From Notospermus geniculatus (Eukaryota; Nemertea; Pilidiophora; Heteronemertea; Lineidae), in assembly GCA_002633025.1 (NCBI GenBank), contig NMRB01000386.1, forward strand, positions 102,749 through 166,748: a DNA stretch of 64,000 bases. Direction: 5' to 3'. Positions 55,892-64,000 of this stretch are shown here, in pieces. The translations under genes were made by a program, and so were the position numbers. A model generated the notes under the pieces. The model saw only the letters and a program-made list of their open reading frames with translations. It did not search any database and had not been told where the DNA came from. Numbering within the stretch: the first letter of the stretch is position 1; the number at the start of each line of letters is the position of its first letter.

Positions 55892-56633
55892 AAGGGCCTA
55901 CAGCACAAAGGACACGTCTATTTTTTCACTTTTGAGTAAAAAATCAAGATAACCCCCCGATATTTTATTGATATCCTTTGTGCACTCACAATGACACATG
56001 GTGGAATATGGCATCTGTTAAGGGAGGGCCCACCGTATAGAGCTTGTGCAGTGGCTCATTATGAGGTCACTGTTGACTGGCGGTCCACCATCCAGACTTC
56101 AACGAGAAAGTGCGCCACATGTAGATCGCGTCATGGTTGAAGACGCACACACTCCACTTGCACTGACGACAAACTGCACCACAACGCAGGCCTTGTCTTT
56201 TAAGGCGAGCGATCACTCGCCCACACCATAGCTCGCCTAAAATGGATTTTAGGTGAGTGGTTTTCCACTCACCTTAGAAGAGAAAGGCTCACCTCAGAAA
56301 GGGCAGTTTACAGTGTATGTAGGCCTAATTTCATCCATTTCACTGAAAATCACTCGCCTGGGATGAAGTAGGTGAGCAATTTATCACTCGCCTGCGCTTT
56401 TCAAAAGACAAGGCCTGCAACGACGTCATTTGACGTCAATTTGACCGTCAAGATGGCGGATTTTTCCGTGATGACGTCATCTGCACAAGCTCTATAGGTC
56501 ATACTTTCCTGCTTAGAGACCCGAGGTGATATTCAACCATGAGGGACATGTGCAAGGGCTAAAATGCCAGGGTTGTTTGTTATGCAATGCATTAAAGTGT
56601 CGGCATCGGAAAATTCATTGACATGTCACTTAC
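55892..56633. other. TRIM-C 3' flank with nested MITEs
   Basis: Matches the other 3' flanks. The shared MITE (56036-56494) is split by a second element at 56186-56418. Confidence 0.65.
56186..56418. mobile_element. MITE nested in the shared MITE, unit C only
   Basis: GCAGGCCTTGTCTTTT and AAAAGACAAGGCCTGC are perfect inverted repeats, flanked by AAC on both sides. The interior has repeated CTCACCT / GGCGAG motifs. Units A and B have the uninterrupted site. Confidence 0.9.
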
Positions 56634-56796
56634 CTCCTCATGTTTGAACTTCCTGAGTGAATGAACGCAGGCCTGTCTTCCTCACCCAGATTGACTCCGA
56701 TGAGTTGATGTAGGACATGATGTGATGTCATGAGGACTGGTGTCGGGTGCAGCGTTACCGAGGGCAACCACCAGAATGACCTGGTTCAGCTCGTAA
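56634..56796 (-). pseudogene. Exon X relic of HEAT-like gene, unit C
   Basis: The minus-strand reading LNQVILVVALGNAAPDTSPH is followed by the shared frame change and a further 4-base insertion near 56672. It ends at a donor GTAAGTGAC. Only one 44-bp unit is present, so this copy shows the pre-expansion structure of the LNQVIL part. Confidence 0.5.
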
Positions 56797-57683
56797 GTGT
56801 TGAAATAATGATCATTTTCTCTACCACAAACTTTGAAGCATTGCATAACAACAATCAGGGACTTGAACATGTGCATGGGCTGCATAAAATAAAGATAAAA
56901 CTTCGCGAGAAAAAAATAAGTCAACATTTCGTGTCCCACCAGGAATTGAACCCATGACCCTCAGGTTGGAGGAATTCACGGTAGATTTTTTTAATGAGAC
57001 ATAATCATTGGTTTCCATTAGAGCCTACAGCTCTCCCGGCTCTAGGAGTTGCAATGTAATTTTTCTCTTTACACGCATTCAAAATCAGTAGGCCTATTCT
57101 AGTTTTAACAGTGCACATTCGGTGGCTCTCATTGAAAACTACATAATTGTTTTTTTTTTTCGATAACCTATTTCCCACTCTGCCAGGTCGCAACATATGT
57201 AGGTTTCGAGGAATCCTCTTAGAGAATCAATGGCCTACAAAAGGATTCATTGAATCTGATACTGAATCTGATAGTGCACTTTGATCAGACACGGCACGGC
57301 AGACATTTTAGAAGGATTGTTCTGTCCAGTCTGTGAAGAGACAAACAACCTGGTCCTGGTGTGATTAATTTCTACTTGTCGGGAGACAAAAGGTGAGTCT
57401 GTACAAATCATTCTGAACAGATATTGGGCCTGTTTCTTCAAATATTAGGCCTGCCAGTTAGTCAGCAGCTCAAATCACTTCCTGAAAAGTTGAAAGTGGG
57501 CCAACTGCCACTGGTGTATGTGTACCAAGTGATGCTGGACGCGTTTTTCTGATACACAGTATCATGGGCCGTATCAAGACCTGTGTGGTGGCCCCTCAAT
57601 GAAATGGTCCAAGGCCCTTGTGCTCACCTACGAATTGCAACAAGTTGCACGGTGACACATAGGCTGAATAATTGGCAACTGCT
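56797..57683 (+). repeat. Truncated fourth TRIM unit (D')
   Basis: Repeats the start of units A-C: minus-strand tRNA-like fragment (56935-56975), the conserved promoter-like block (TCAATGGCCTACAAAAGGAT, GTGCACTTTGATCAGACACG) and the donor GACAAAAG|GTGAGTC at 57393. It ends at the N at 57684 before any TRIM coding sequence. At least a fourth copy of the 5' region exists, and a fourth gene may lie in missing sequence. Confidence 0.8.
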
Positions 57684-57684
57684 N
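57684..57684. other. Single-N contig join
   Basis: Separates the TRIM block from the Eph 3' block. Sequence before it belongs to a TRIM unit; sequence after it completes a MITE broken at 30461. Confidence 0.8.
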
Positions 57685-57821
57685 TTTTTTGAGAACTGCA
57701 GACTTAGGCCTAAGCCAGGTAAATTGAGGCTTAAGTCAACAAAACTGACTTAAGATTCTTTGTGAAACCGGCCCCTGAATTGAAGTGTTCACACCCTGAA
57801 TTACATGTATCTCTTTTCCAG
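57685..57821. mobile_element. Right part of split GGGCCGG MITE and end of Eph intron
   Basis: 57746-57774 is the exact reverse complement of 30115-30143, the left end of the same type of element. The intron then ends in ATCTCTTTTCCAG. Confidence 0.75.
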
Positions 57822-57964
57822 GATTGCCCCGAAGCAATTCATCAGCTGATGCTCGACTGCTGGCAGAAGGAACGAAGCCACCGACCCAAATTTGCGGCTA
57901 TTGTTCGAACGTTGGACAAGCTCATACGTGCCCCAGAACTCCTCAGAAAGGTCGCCAAAGCAAG
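57822..57964 (+). CDS. Eph: Eph receptor exon: end of kinase domain and linker
   Basis: A 143-nt exon, phase 0 in and phase 2 out. It reads [40 protein letters not shown] then LRKVAKA. It continues exactly from LPPPM at 29804, the family sequence being [19 protein letters not shown]. The conserved arginine of the C-lobe (HRPKF) is present. Acceptor TTTTCCAG, donor GTAGGT. Its 28-kb distance from the previous exon is best explained by misordered contigs. Confidence 0.96.
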
Positions 57965-58218
57965 GTAGGTGACAACTCTCATCCTGTCTTATCATCTGGC
58001 TGCGTTCGATGATCGTGGCCTGTCAAAGTGGCACAGTGGAAACATTAATGCCTATCACCTCTGAGGTTCCGGGTTTGACCCCAGTTGGACCAATTCTTCA
58101 TGTGACAGAGTGCGGCGAGCTTTGACGGTGCCGGTTTTCTCCGAGTTCTCTGGTTTCCTCCTGCTGTACATTACTTTGCTCAAAGTCATTACTTATAACT
58201 TACCTGTGTCTATTTCAG
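57965..58218. other. Eph intron with SINE
   Basis: Mostly occupied by a plus-strand SINE family 2 copy (58020-58170); ends in the acceptor CTATTTCAG. Confidence 0.7.
58020..58170 (+). mobile_element. SINE family 2 copy
   Basis: A-box AGTGGCACAGTGGAAAC, degenerate B-box GGGTTTGACCCC, then the body ending CTCCTGCTGTACA. It is the sense-oriented relative of the minus-strand copies elsewhere. Confidence 0.75.
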
Positions 58219-58492
58219 GCCCCATAACATCTTTGATCCATCACTTCCCGACATGACGCGTTTCGAGACGATCGAAGAATGGCTTACTAGTATCAAAATG
58301 GACCGCTACATCGACAGTTTTCTCCAGTCAGGCTACAGTTCAATGGACCTCATCGCCAAAATCACCATCAAAGACTTAATAAACATGGGTATCACATTAG
58401 TAGGCCATCAGAAAAAGATCATGAACTCTGTCCAGACTCTACGTGCCCAAATAAGCGGAGGTGCTCAAGTTTCTGAAGGATTTCTTGTATAG
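58219..58492 (+). CDS. Eph: Eph receptor last exon: SAM domain and C-terminus
   Basis: Enters in phase 2 and ends at TAG 58490-58492. It encodes PHNIFDPSLPDMTRFETIEE, then a SAM domain (WLTSIKMDRYIDSFLQSGYS, DLIAKITIKDLINMGITLVG, HQKKIMNSVQTLRAQ) and the tail SEGFLV. The SAM domain mediates receptor association in the cytoplasm. The final four residues GFLV fit a class II PDZ-binding end (hydrophobic-x-hydrophobic), and Eph receptors often end in valine with PDZ binding. With this exon all intracellular domains are present. Confidence 0.97.
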
Positions 58493-59125
58493 GGGGCGCT
58501 GTCTAATCAATAGGTTTACGAGTGATTAGTTTAGCTGTTATAACCAAGGTCATTGTTTGACCTGGAGTCAAGGTCTCAGATGGAGTCAAGGACAGTTTGT
58601 AGAGCTTTGTGATCTTAAAAAGTTACAATCAAGGTCATAATGGGATCAAGTTCAAGGCTGGATTACAGTGATCAAGGACACAGATAGAGGTCAAGGCCAG
58701 ATTGTGAGGTCGTAGTCAAGGTCACGATGGATCAAGATTTTGATCAAGGTCAAGGCTGGATTAGGGTGACAAGCCTGGATTTTTCACACTGATAAAGGAG
58801 AGTTACAACAGTGCAAGTGACAACACTTTATTTTTCTGTGACACTTTAGCTTACATTCATTCAAGGGGGCACCTTGTTAAACATCACACAAAGCTGTTAC
58901 GTATCGTTTCTACAATAAGTGCAAGTTTTCCCCAAAAAGCGAGGTTTATTTTCAGTTTATTTTCTTGTTTAATACCAAAATTTGAAGAAGAAGAATTCTT
59001 TATTGGTATGAGTGTGTAAATACATTTACTGATAGTAGAAAGGTACATGTACCAAATTTTGTGATATGTTTCACCCCTTTGTTGCTTCTCATGGTACATT
59101 ACAGGATGCTAATCTTTTGTATATC
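58493..59125. other. Eph 3' UTR and flank with TCAAGGTCA repeats
   Basis: 58545-58770 is rich in TCAAGGTCA and related motifs. No canonical AATAAA close behind the stop was identified, so the transcript end is not placed. Confidence 0.6.
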
Positions 59126-59708
59126 ATGAAGATATATTGGTTCCCATTCCGCTGATATTGAGGGTAAAATCGTAACTGTATAAATGTAAATATGTTAATT
59201 TATTTTGGAGGCACGCAAACCAGACTTGAGTCTTTCCATGTTTGTGTTTGTCTCCCTTCTGTGAGCCACAATCTGTCAAAATGCCGCAAGGCCATATTTT
59301 CTTGATTAAGAGAAACTACTACTGGTAGTAGTAAATTTCATGGATGATTTTGTAGGTGACCTTGGGGAAAGGTCAGATGTGAAGGTCATGATGATAAAGG
59401 AGACGGTGTGACCTTGAAGTCAAGGCCTTCTCAATGTATTGCAGTCCAAGGTCAAGTTTTAACCCCATATTATTTCGCTGACATTGCTGTATTACTATGA
59501 ATTTGCCCTTTTTTGGGTCAAGGTCATTTTGAAAGACCATACATTAGTGACTTTACCTCAAGGTCAGTTTTCACCATGAAATTGAACACTTGAGTCATTA
59601 CTCGACTCAAATGGGTGGGGTTGTCATGGCAACAAAGAAAAACTTCTGCTGATTTTGTGAATAATTCAACAAAGACGTATATACGAGTGATTATTTTTCG
59701 TAAAACCG
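59126..59708. repeat. 583-bp segment identical by eye to 30463-31045
   Basis: The end of the Eph 3' block; it stops right before an N and equals the start of the TRIM block. See the matching entry at 30463. Confidence 0.92.
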
Positions 59709-59709
59709 N
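59709..59709. other. Single-N contig join
   Basis: Separates the Eph 3' block from the second copy of Eph intron sequence that begins CACCTGATGCG. Confidence 0.8.
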
Positions 59710-61391
59710 CACCTGATGCGTAGTGTGACGTTCAGTGGATGTGTGTGCAGTTCATTCTTAGGAGAGCTTAATATCGGGAAGTCGGGGGAGTAGGCCCATT
59801 CACCCACGGCAGGGTTTTTACCTCGCTCCTCTTCATCCACTCGCACAAGTGTATGAAGAGGAGTGAGACCAAAGCCCTGCTATGGGAGGATGGGCAGGCC
59901 ATCAATATTGTAACGTTCTGGAGAGTTTAATCCGCAGTCCATAGCGTTATCAGAATTTTGTGAGACAACTTAGTGTTTTCATCTCAGATGAGAGCTTGCT
60001 TGTGTGGAATCTCCCTTCATGGACACCTCTGCCAGGCGGACACCTCTCTATTAAGGACACCAGAGTTCAGTCCCAACTCGTTCACATCTCTTCATTTTGA
60101 CCTCTGTAATGTTCTCCTCTCTTGTAGAAATTCTTCTGATTTTTTTTCAACTTTACTGCGCAATTGCTAGAATCCAAGATATTATATTTGGATACATTGA
60201 GAGAAAATTCTTTGGCAAATATTTGCATGAAAAAGATCTCTAATTCGAACAAAATTACCATAAATATGGGACAACATTTTGAGGGCATATTTTGCTTTGG
60301 TGACAAAAACATTGCTTAGGATTTCACACTCTGTGTTTACGTTTGTTGCTAGGCAACTAAATTGAACAAAATGTTGACCAATATGGAAACATTTGATTTA
60401 ACCCTAAGGTCAAGCTTTTTGAAGTGGAGAAATTCTCAAAAATGGATGTCGTAGGCCTTTAAAAATACTTTCGCAAATGCAGATCCCAATCGCTGAGACC
60501 ACCTACAACATTATGGTATGCCTCCATTGTGAAAAATGACCCGACACCCACAATTGTCATATCTGACAATTGTCCTTGAGCGAGAGTTCAGGATATCTCA
60601 AAATAATTAGTGAAAATGCTAAAGACCCCTGCCAATTCCTGTGATATCAACCTTTGTGTGCGTGAAATAATGTTTACGTTTTGCGATCAAGAACTCCATG
60701 GTCTAAATAGTGCCCAATAGGCCCCATATTGAGACGATTTAGGCTGCCGAGCCGGCACGCCAGTGTCACTCTTGGTTGTTCCTTACTTTTGTTCAGTTGC
60801 TCATTACGGGGAGAAGTGGAGCGAAACTGCACGCTAACATACAATTCTTCATAAAAACCTTTGTTGTGACCAGGTGAAAGTATTTAGTGGAGAATTAAAC
60901 CCAAGTTTTGGTTGTTTATTGTACAAACTTATGGTCATACTTGAGATATATACTTCTGGATAAACTACACCCTGATTAACTAGGCCTATGACAAACGTAG
61001 TCTGACAACCCCTAAGAGTGCCTTTCAACAGCCATGCACATGCCGGCTTAGGCTTTGTTGAGTTCTGTATATAGTTTAGGCACGTCACTCAAATTATTGC
61101 TTGTCAGAGTTTAATGATCAAATTTTACCATTTTCTCCATGAATTGGGCAATTTTCTCATCATGATGTTTACTCTAGCAAATTGGTCTGGGTCAGGTTTT
61201 TAAAAACAATCAAAATTGAGAGCCCAAGCAACCATCTTTAATATTTCTGGTGGATTTCTCATAAGGTTGTTTCGCCACCTTCCTGGGCCAACTGCACAGA
61301 AAGTCCGATAGTGCTACCAGCGCCTTTCAAAATGTGATGTGGTATGTGAATTTTACTGTTATTTTTCAGATTCGTCCCTCGAGGGGGCAAC

Positions 61392-62178
61392 AAATCATAA
61401 TATCGTACCTCGAGAGAGAATCCGTGAATATGATTGGCCCAGACGCGTCACGTGAGCGGTGAACATTTTTCAATGTCTCCCGCTCAAGATGCAATGTCCA
61501 CCGCTCACGGAAAACAAAATGGCGGACGTTTTTTCGTTTGCTCGCTTCGAATATTTGAAGTCGCATATTAGGCTATCGAGCGCCGATTAAATCCTATTCT
61601 GGTGTCGATTGGCGTAGTATCAGCATGTTTACCACCAATACACCCAAAAGGCTGAGTGGAATCGAGGGAATAGCATGTTCAACAGTCATAAAATGCTGGC
61701 CTAGGCTACCGGTCCGCAAAACAACCAGCGATGTCAGCGACAGCGCCAAGTTCAATCGCAGCAGCTCTAGGCACGTGCAATGGACTTCAAATTTACCAGT
61801 AAGCCTACTGTTACGGTTACGCAATGTAGGCCTAACAGAATGATACTACATGTAGGCCTATGTCACATTTGGAACAATACCACGTTTCCTCCGTCATTAA
61901 ACTCACAAAGGCCGAGGCCTAATTTTTTTCCAAATCGTGGTTGACCAAGATCCGTCTGCACGCATTCCGCCGCTGCCGGGCACAGCCGCAGAGACGAGTT
62001 GGGACATGTAGGCCTACATCGGTACGATATAGAAAATGGCACCCTTTCATGTCGGGGGACAGACCGAAATGTCACCCCTCGAAAAAACATTGTTGACCTC
62101 GGCGGCCTCGGTCAACAATGTTTTCTCGGGGTGACATTTCGGTCTGTCCCCCTCCATGGCGGGCGCCATTTTCTTAAT
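61392..62178. other. Copy-2-specific sequence
   Basis: Not homologous to 19837-20600 by eye. A short inverted pair (GTGAGCGGTGAACATT / ATGTCCACCGCTCAC) lies at about 61451-61516. No FN3 exon is present here. Confidence 0.6.
62032..62173. repeat. Long palindrome next to gap
   Basis: Arms GACAGACCGAAATGTCACCC and GGGTGACATTTCGGTCTGTC, extending to GAAAATGGC / GCCATTTTC at the ends, fold around CCTCGGCGGCCTCGG. A foldback element directly before the N gap. Confidence 0.85.
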
Positions 62179-62714
62179 NNNNNNNNNNNNNNNNNNNNNN
62201 NNNNNNNNNNNNNNNNNNNNNNNNNNNNNNNNNNNNNNNNNNNNNNNNNNNNNNNNNNNNNNNNNNNNNNNNNNNNNNNNNNNNNNNNNNNNNNNNNNNN
62301 NNNNNNNNNNNNNNNNNNNNNNNNNNNNNNNNNNNNNNNNNNNNNNNNNNNNNNNNNNNNNNNNNNNNNNNNNNNNNNNNNNNNNNNNNNNNNNNNNNNN
62401 NNNNNNNNNNNNNNNNNNNNNNNNNNNNNNNNNNNNNNNNNNNNNNNNNNNNNNNNNNNNNNNNNNNNNNNNNNNNNNNNNNNNNNNNNNNNNNNNNNNN
62501 NNNNNNNNNNNNNNNNNNNNNNNNNNNNNNNNNNNNNNNNNNNNNNNNNNNNNNNNNNNNNNNNNNNNNNNNNNNNNNNNNNNNNNNNNNNNNNNNNNNN
62601 NNNNNNNNNNNNNNNNNNNNNNNNNNNNNNNNNNNNNNNNNNNNNNNNNNNNNNNNNNNNNNNNNNNNNNNNNNNNNNNNNNNNNNNNNNNNNNNNNNNN
62701 NNNNNNNNNNNNNN
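62179..62714. other. Assembly gap (536 N)
   Basis: Unsequenced. It could hold the copy-2 version of the FN3-1 exon. Open frames across it are artefacts. Confidence 0.99.
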
Positions 62715-63317
62715 GGGACGTCGTTCTGTTCTGTCCTTGCCTCAACCCCTAATTGCCCCAGCTTGACCCTTAGGGATCAAAACGACCAGTAAGATTAAGG
62801 GTACTCGTCGTCACTGGGTGTCAGGGGGTGAATATATCACAGGGACCTGACAAAACTGGCCAATCTAATCAAACAGTGAACACTTCCAGGTCTCCGACCT
62901 CCGAAGCAATTTCCAAGTACGCCATATTCTGCCACTTTGGACCCAGGGGGCGTCGCTAGTTATTCATATACCATTAATCACCAAGTGGTGTCCCCCGAAC
63001 GCGGAAACGTAATAAGCAATATCTGGCATATTACGGTCTCATATCTTGTGGGTCCCACAGGTTAGCAAACTTATCATGAACACTTAGAACTCATATGTTA
63101 GGAATAATAGCGTTTTTTTTCGACCTTGCTGAGCAGAAAAACTGATCATGATACTGTAAGCCCTCAATCTAAAGGTGTTCCTCCATGGGCATTTTGTCCG
63201 AGTTGGCTCTCAATGGGCAATTAACCATTGTTGGTTTCCGTATGGCTTGCCCTGACAAGAAAGACTGCCAACAACTTTCTACGAGTAAGTTGCCCGTAGA
63301 AAGCCTTGTGTGATGAG

Positions 63318-63575
63318 AGCCCTGATAGCCTAGTGGATATAGCATCCGCCTCGCAAGCAGCAGGTCCTAGGTTCAAATCAGCCTAGGTCAATATGACATC
63401 CATGGCTCCTCACGTCCGTCACATGGGACAGTAAACCATGATTGTACCTTGTGCTTTTGCAAGGGCAAGTAAAAGACCCCATCCAAGTGAGGAACATGAG
63501 AAGCTTGAGATGGCCTCTTCCATAACCAGCGCCAATGCCTCGGCTTTAGCCTGATGGAAAAATCCAATCCAATAC
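63318..63575 (+). mobile_element. SINE family 1, copy-2 allele
   Basis: Same insertion as 21891-22140, with A-box TAGCCTAGTGGATA and B-box GGTTCAAATC, but different in the junction between head and body, where it has CATGGGACAGTAAACCATGA. Confidence 0.8.
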
Positions 63576-64000
63576 ACGAGATGCATGTTACTGTCATAGT
63601 CCCTTTAACATGATTGCACCTGATGGAGCAAATACAGCCGATGTTCATGATTTGATATTAGTCGTCTGTTTATGGAGTCTGGGCTTGTTATTATGTTGTC
63701 ATATCTGGTCCAATTATTTTGATGTATGGCAGAGACAACCCGTCAGAGGCAACATGTACTTTTGGATAAATTGCCACTTTATGGCCCGCATACTTGGTCT
63801 GCTAAAAACGTAACAGGGTTATCTTCCCAATACGGCATATTTCTACCCCTTCATTTATGACAGACGTAGGAGAAGTGCCTGTATGGTGGTAGCCGCACAT
63901 CCTTCATTCAGTAAAAGTGGGCTTAATTCCAGGGGCCTAGATCCCTGTCCCCCCCCCCAAAAAAAATGTATACAGTCATAGCATAACGGAATCTGTCCCT

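Larger units (their letters stand above)
59710..64000. repeat. Second copy of Eph intron segment (copy 2)
   Basis: 59710-60141, 60142-61391 and 62715-64000 match 17099-17534, 18614-19836 and 21285-22811 in order and orientation. Copy 2 lacks two insertions of copy 1 (17539-18613 and 22393-22648). Between 61392 and 62714 it has different sequence plus a gap where copy 1 carries the FN3-1 exon. It is either an unmerged haplotype or a recent duplicate. It ends just before the point matching the FN3-2 exon. Confidence 0.9.

Noticed and set aside
30463-57683. Three TRIM genes nested inside an Eph intron
   Set aside because: The single Ns, the 583-bp duplicate contig ends and the split MITE point to misordered contigs rather than true nesting.
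61999-62766. Open frames of 198-255 codons across 62179-62714
   Set aside because: They consist mostly of Ns and palindrome sequence.

Overview
The window is eukaryotic: coding sequence is split into exons with GT..AG introns, there are many MITE-like and SINE-like repeats, and there are N gaps. The genes and repeat style fit a marine invertebrate, perhaps a deuterostome such as an amphioxus, hemichordate or echinoderm. The species cannot be fixed from sequence alone.

Left part (1-30461): most of one plus-strand Eph receptor tyrosine kinase gene. Readable exons encode, in order, the cysteine-rich EGF-like module (7446-7601), fibronectin III domain 1 (20385-20696), fibronectin III domain 2 plus the transmembrane helix (22824-23232), the juxtamembrane segment (24386-24447) and the kinase domain (27931-29804). 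The signal peptide and ephrin-binding domain are not in the window. The last two exons (57822-57964 and 58219-58492, end of kinase and SAM domain) lie 28 kb away. Every splice phase in the chain agrees.

Middle part (30463-57683): a separate block with three tandem, full-length, intronless-CDS TRIM/RBCC genes (RING, two B-boxes, coiled coil, C-terminal beta-propeller-like region). The start of a fourth copy is cut off at a single N. On the minus strand are exons of a HEAT-repeat-like gene. One of these exons was co-duplicated with the TRIM genes, is frameshifted, and carries a 44-bp minisatellite.

Right part (57685-59708 and 59710-64000): the Eph 3' end, then a near-identical second copy of Eph intron sequence already seen at 17099-22811. 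The two copies differ by clean insertions.

The main structural result is that the pieces are probably in the wrong order. The last 583 bases of the Eph 3' block (59126-59708) look identical to the first 583 bases of the TRIM block (30463-31045), and each copy stops exactly at a single N. A palindromic repeat broken at 30461 is completed at 57685. The natural order is therefore 1-30461, 57685-59708, 30463-57683. This makes the TRIM cluster a downstream neighbour of Eph rather than genes nested in an Eph intron. The block from 59710 looks like an alternative haplotype or a recent duplicate.

No prokaryotic-type operons, CRISPR arrays or phage genes are present. Sequence comparisons were made by eye.
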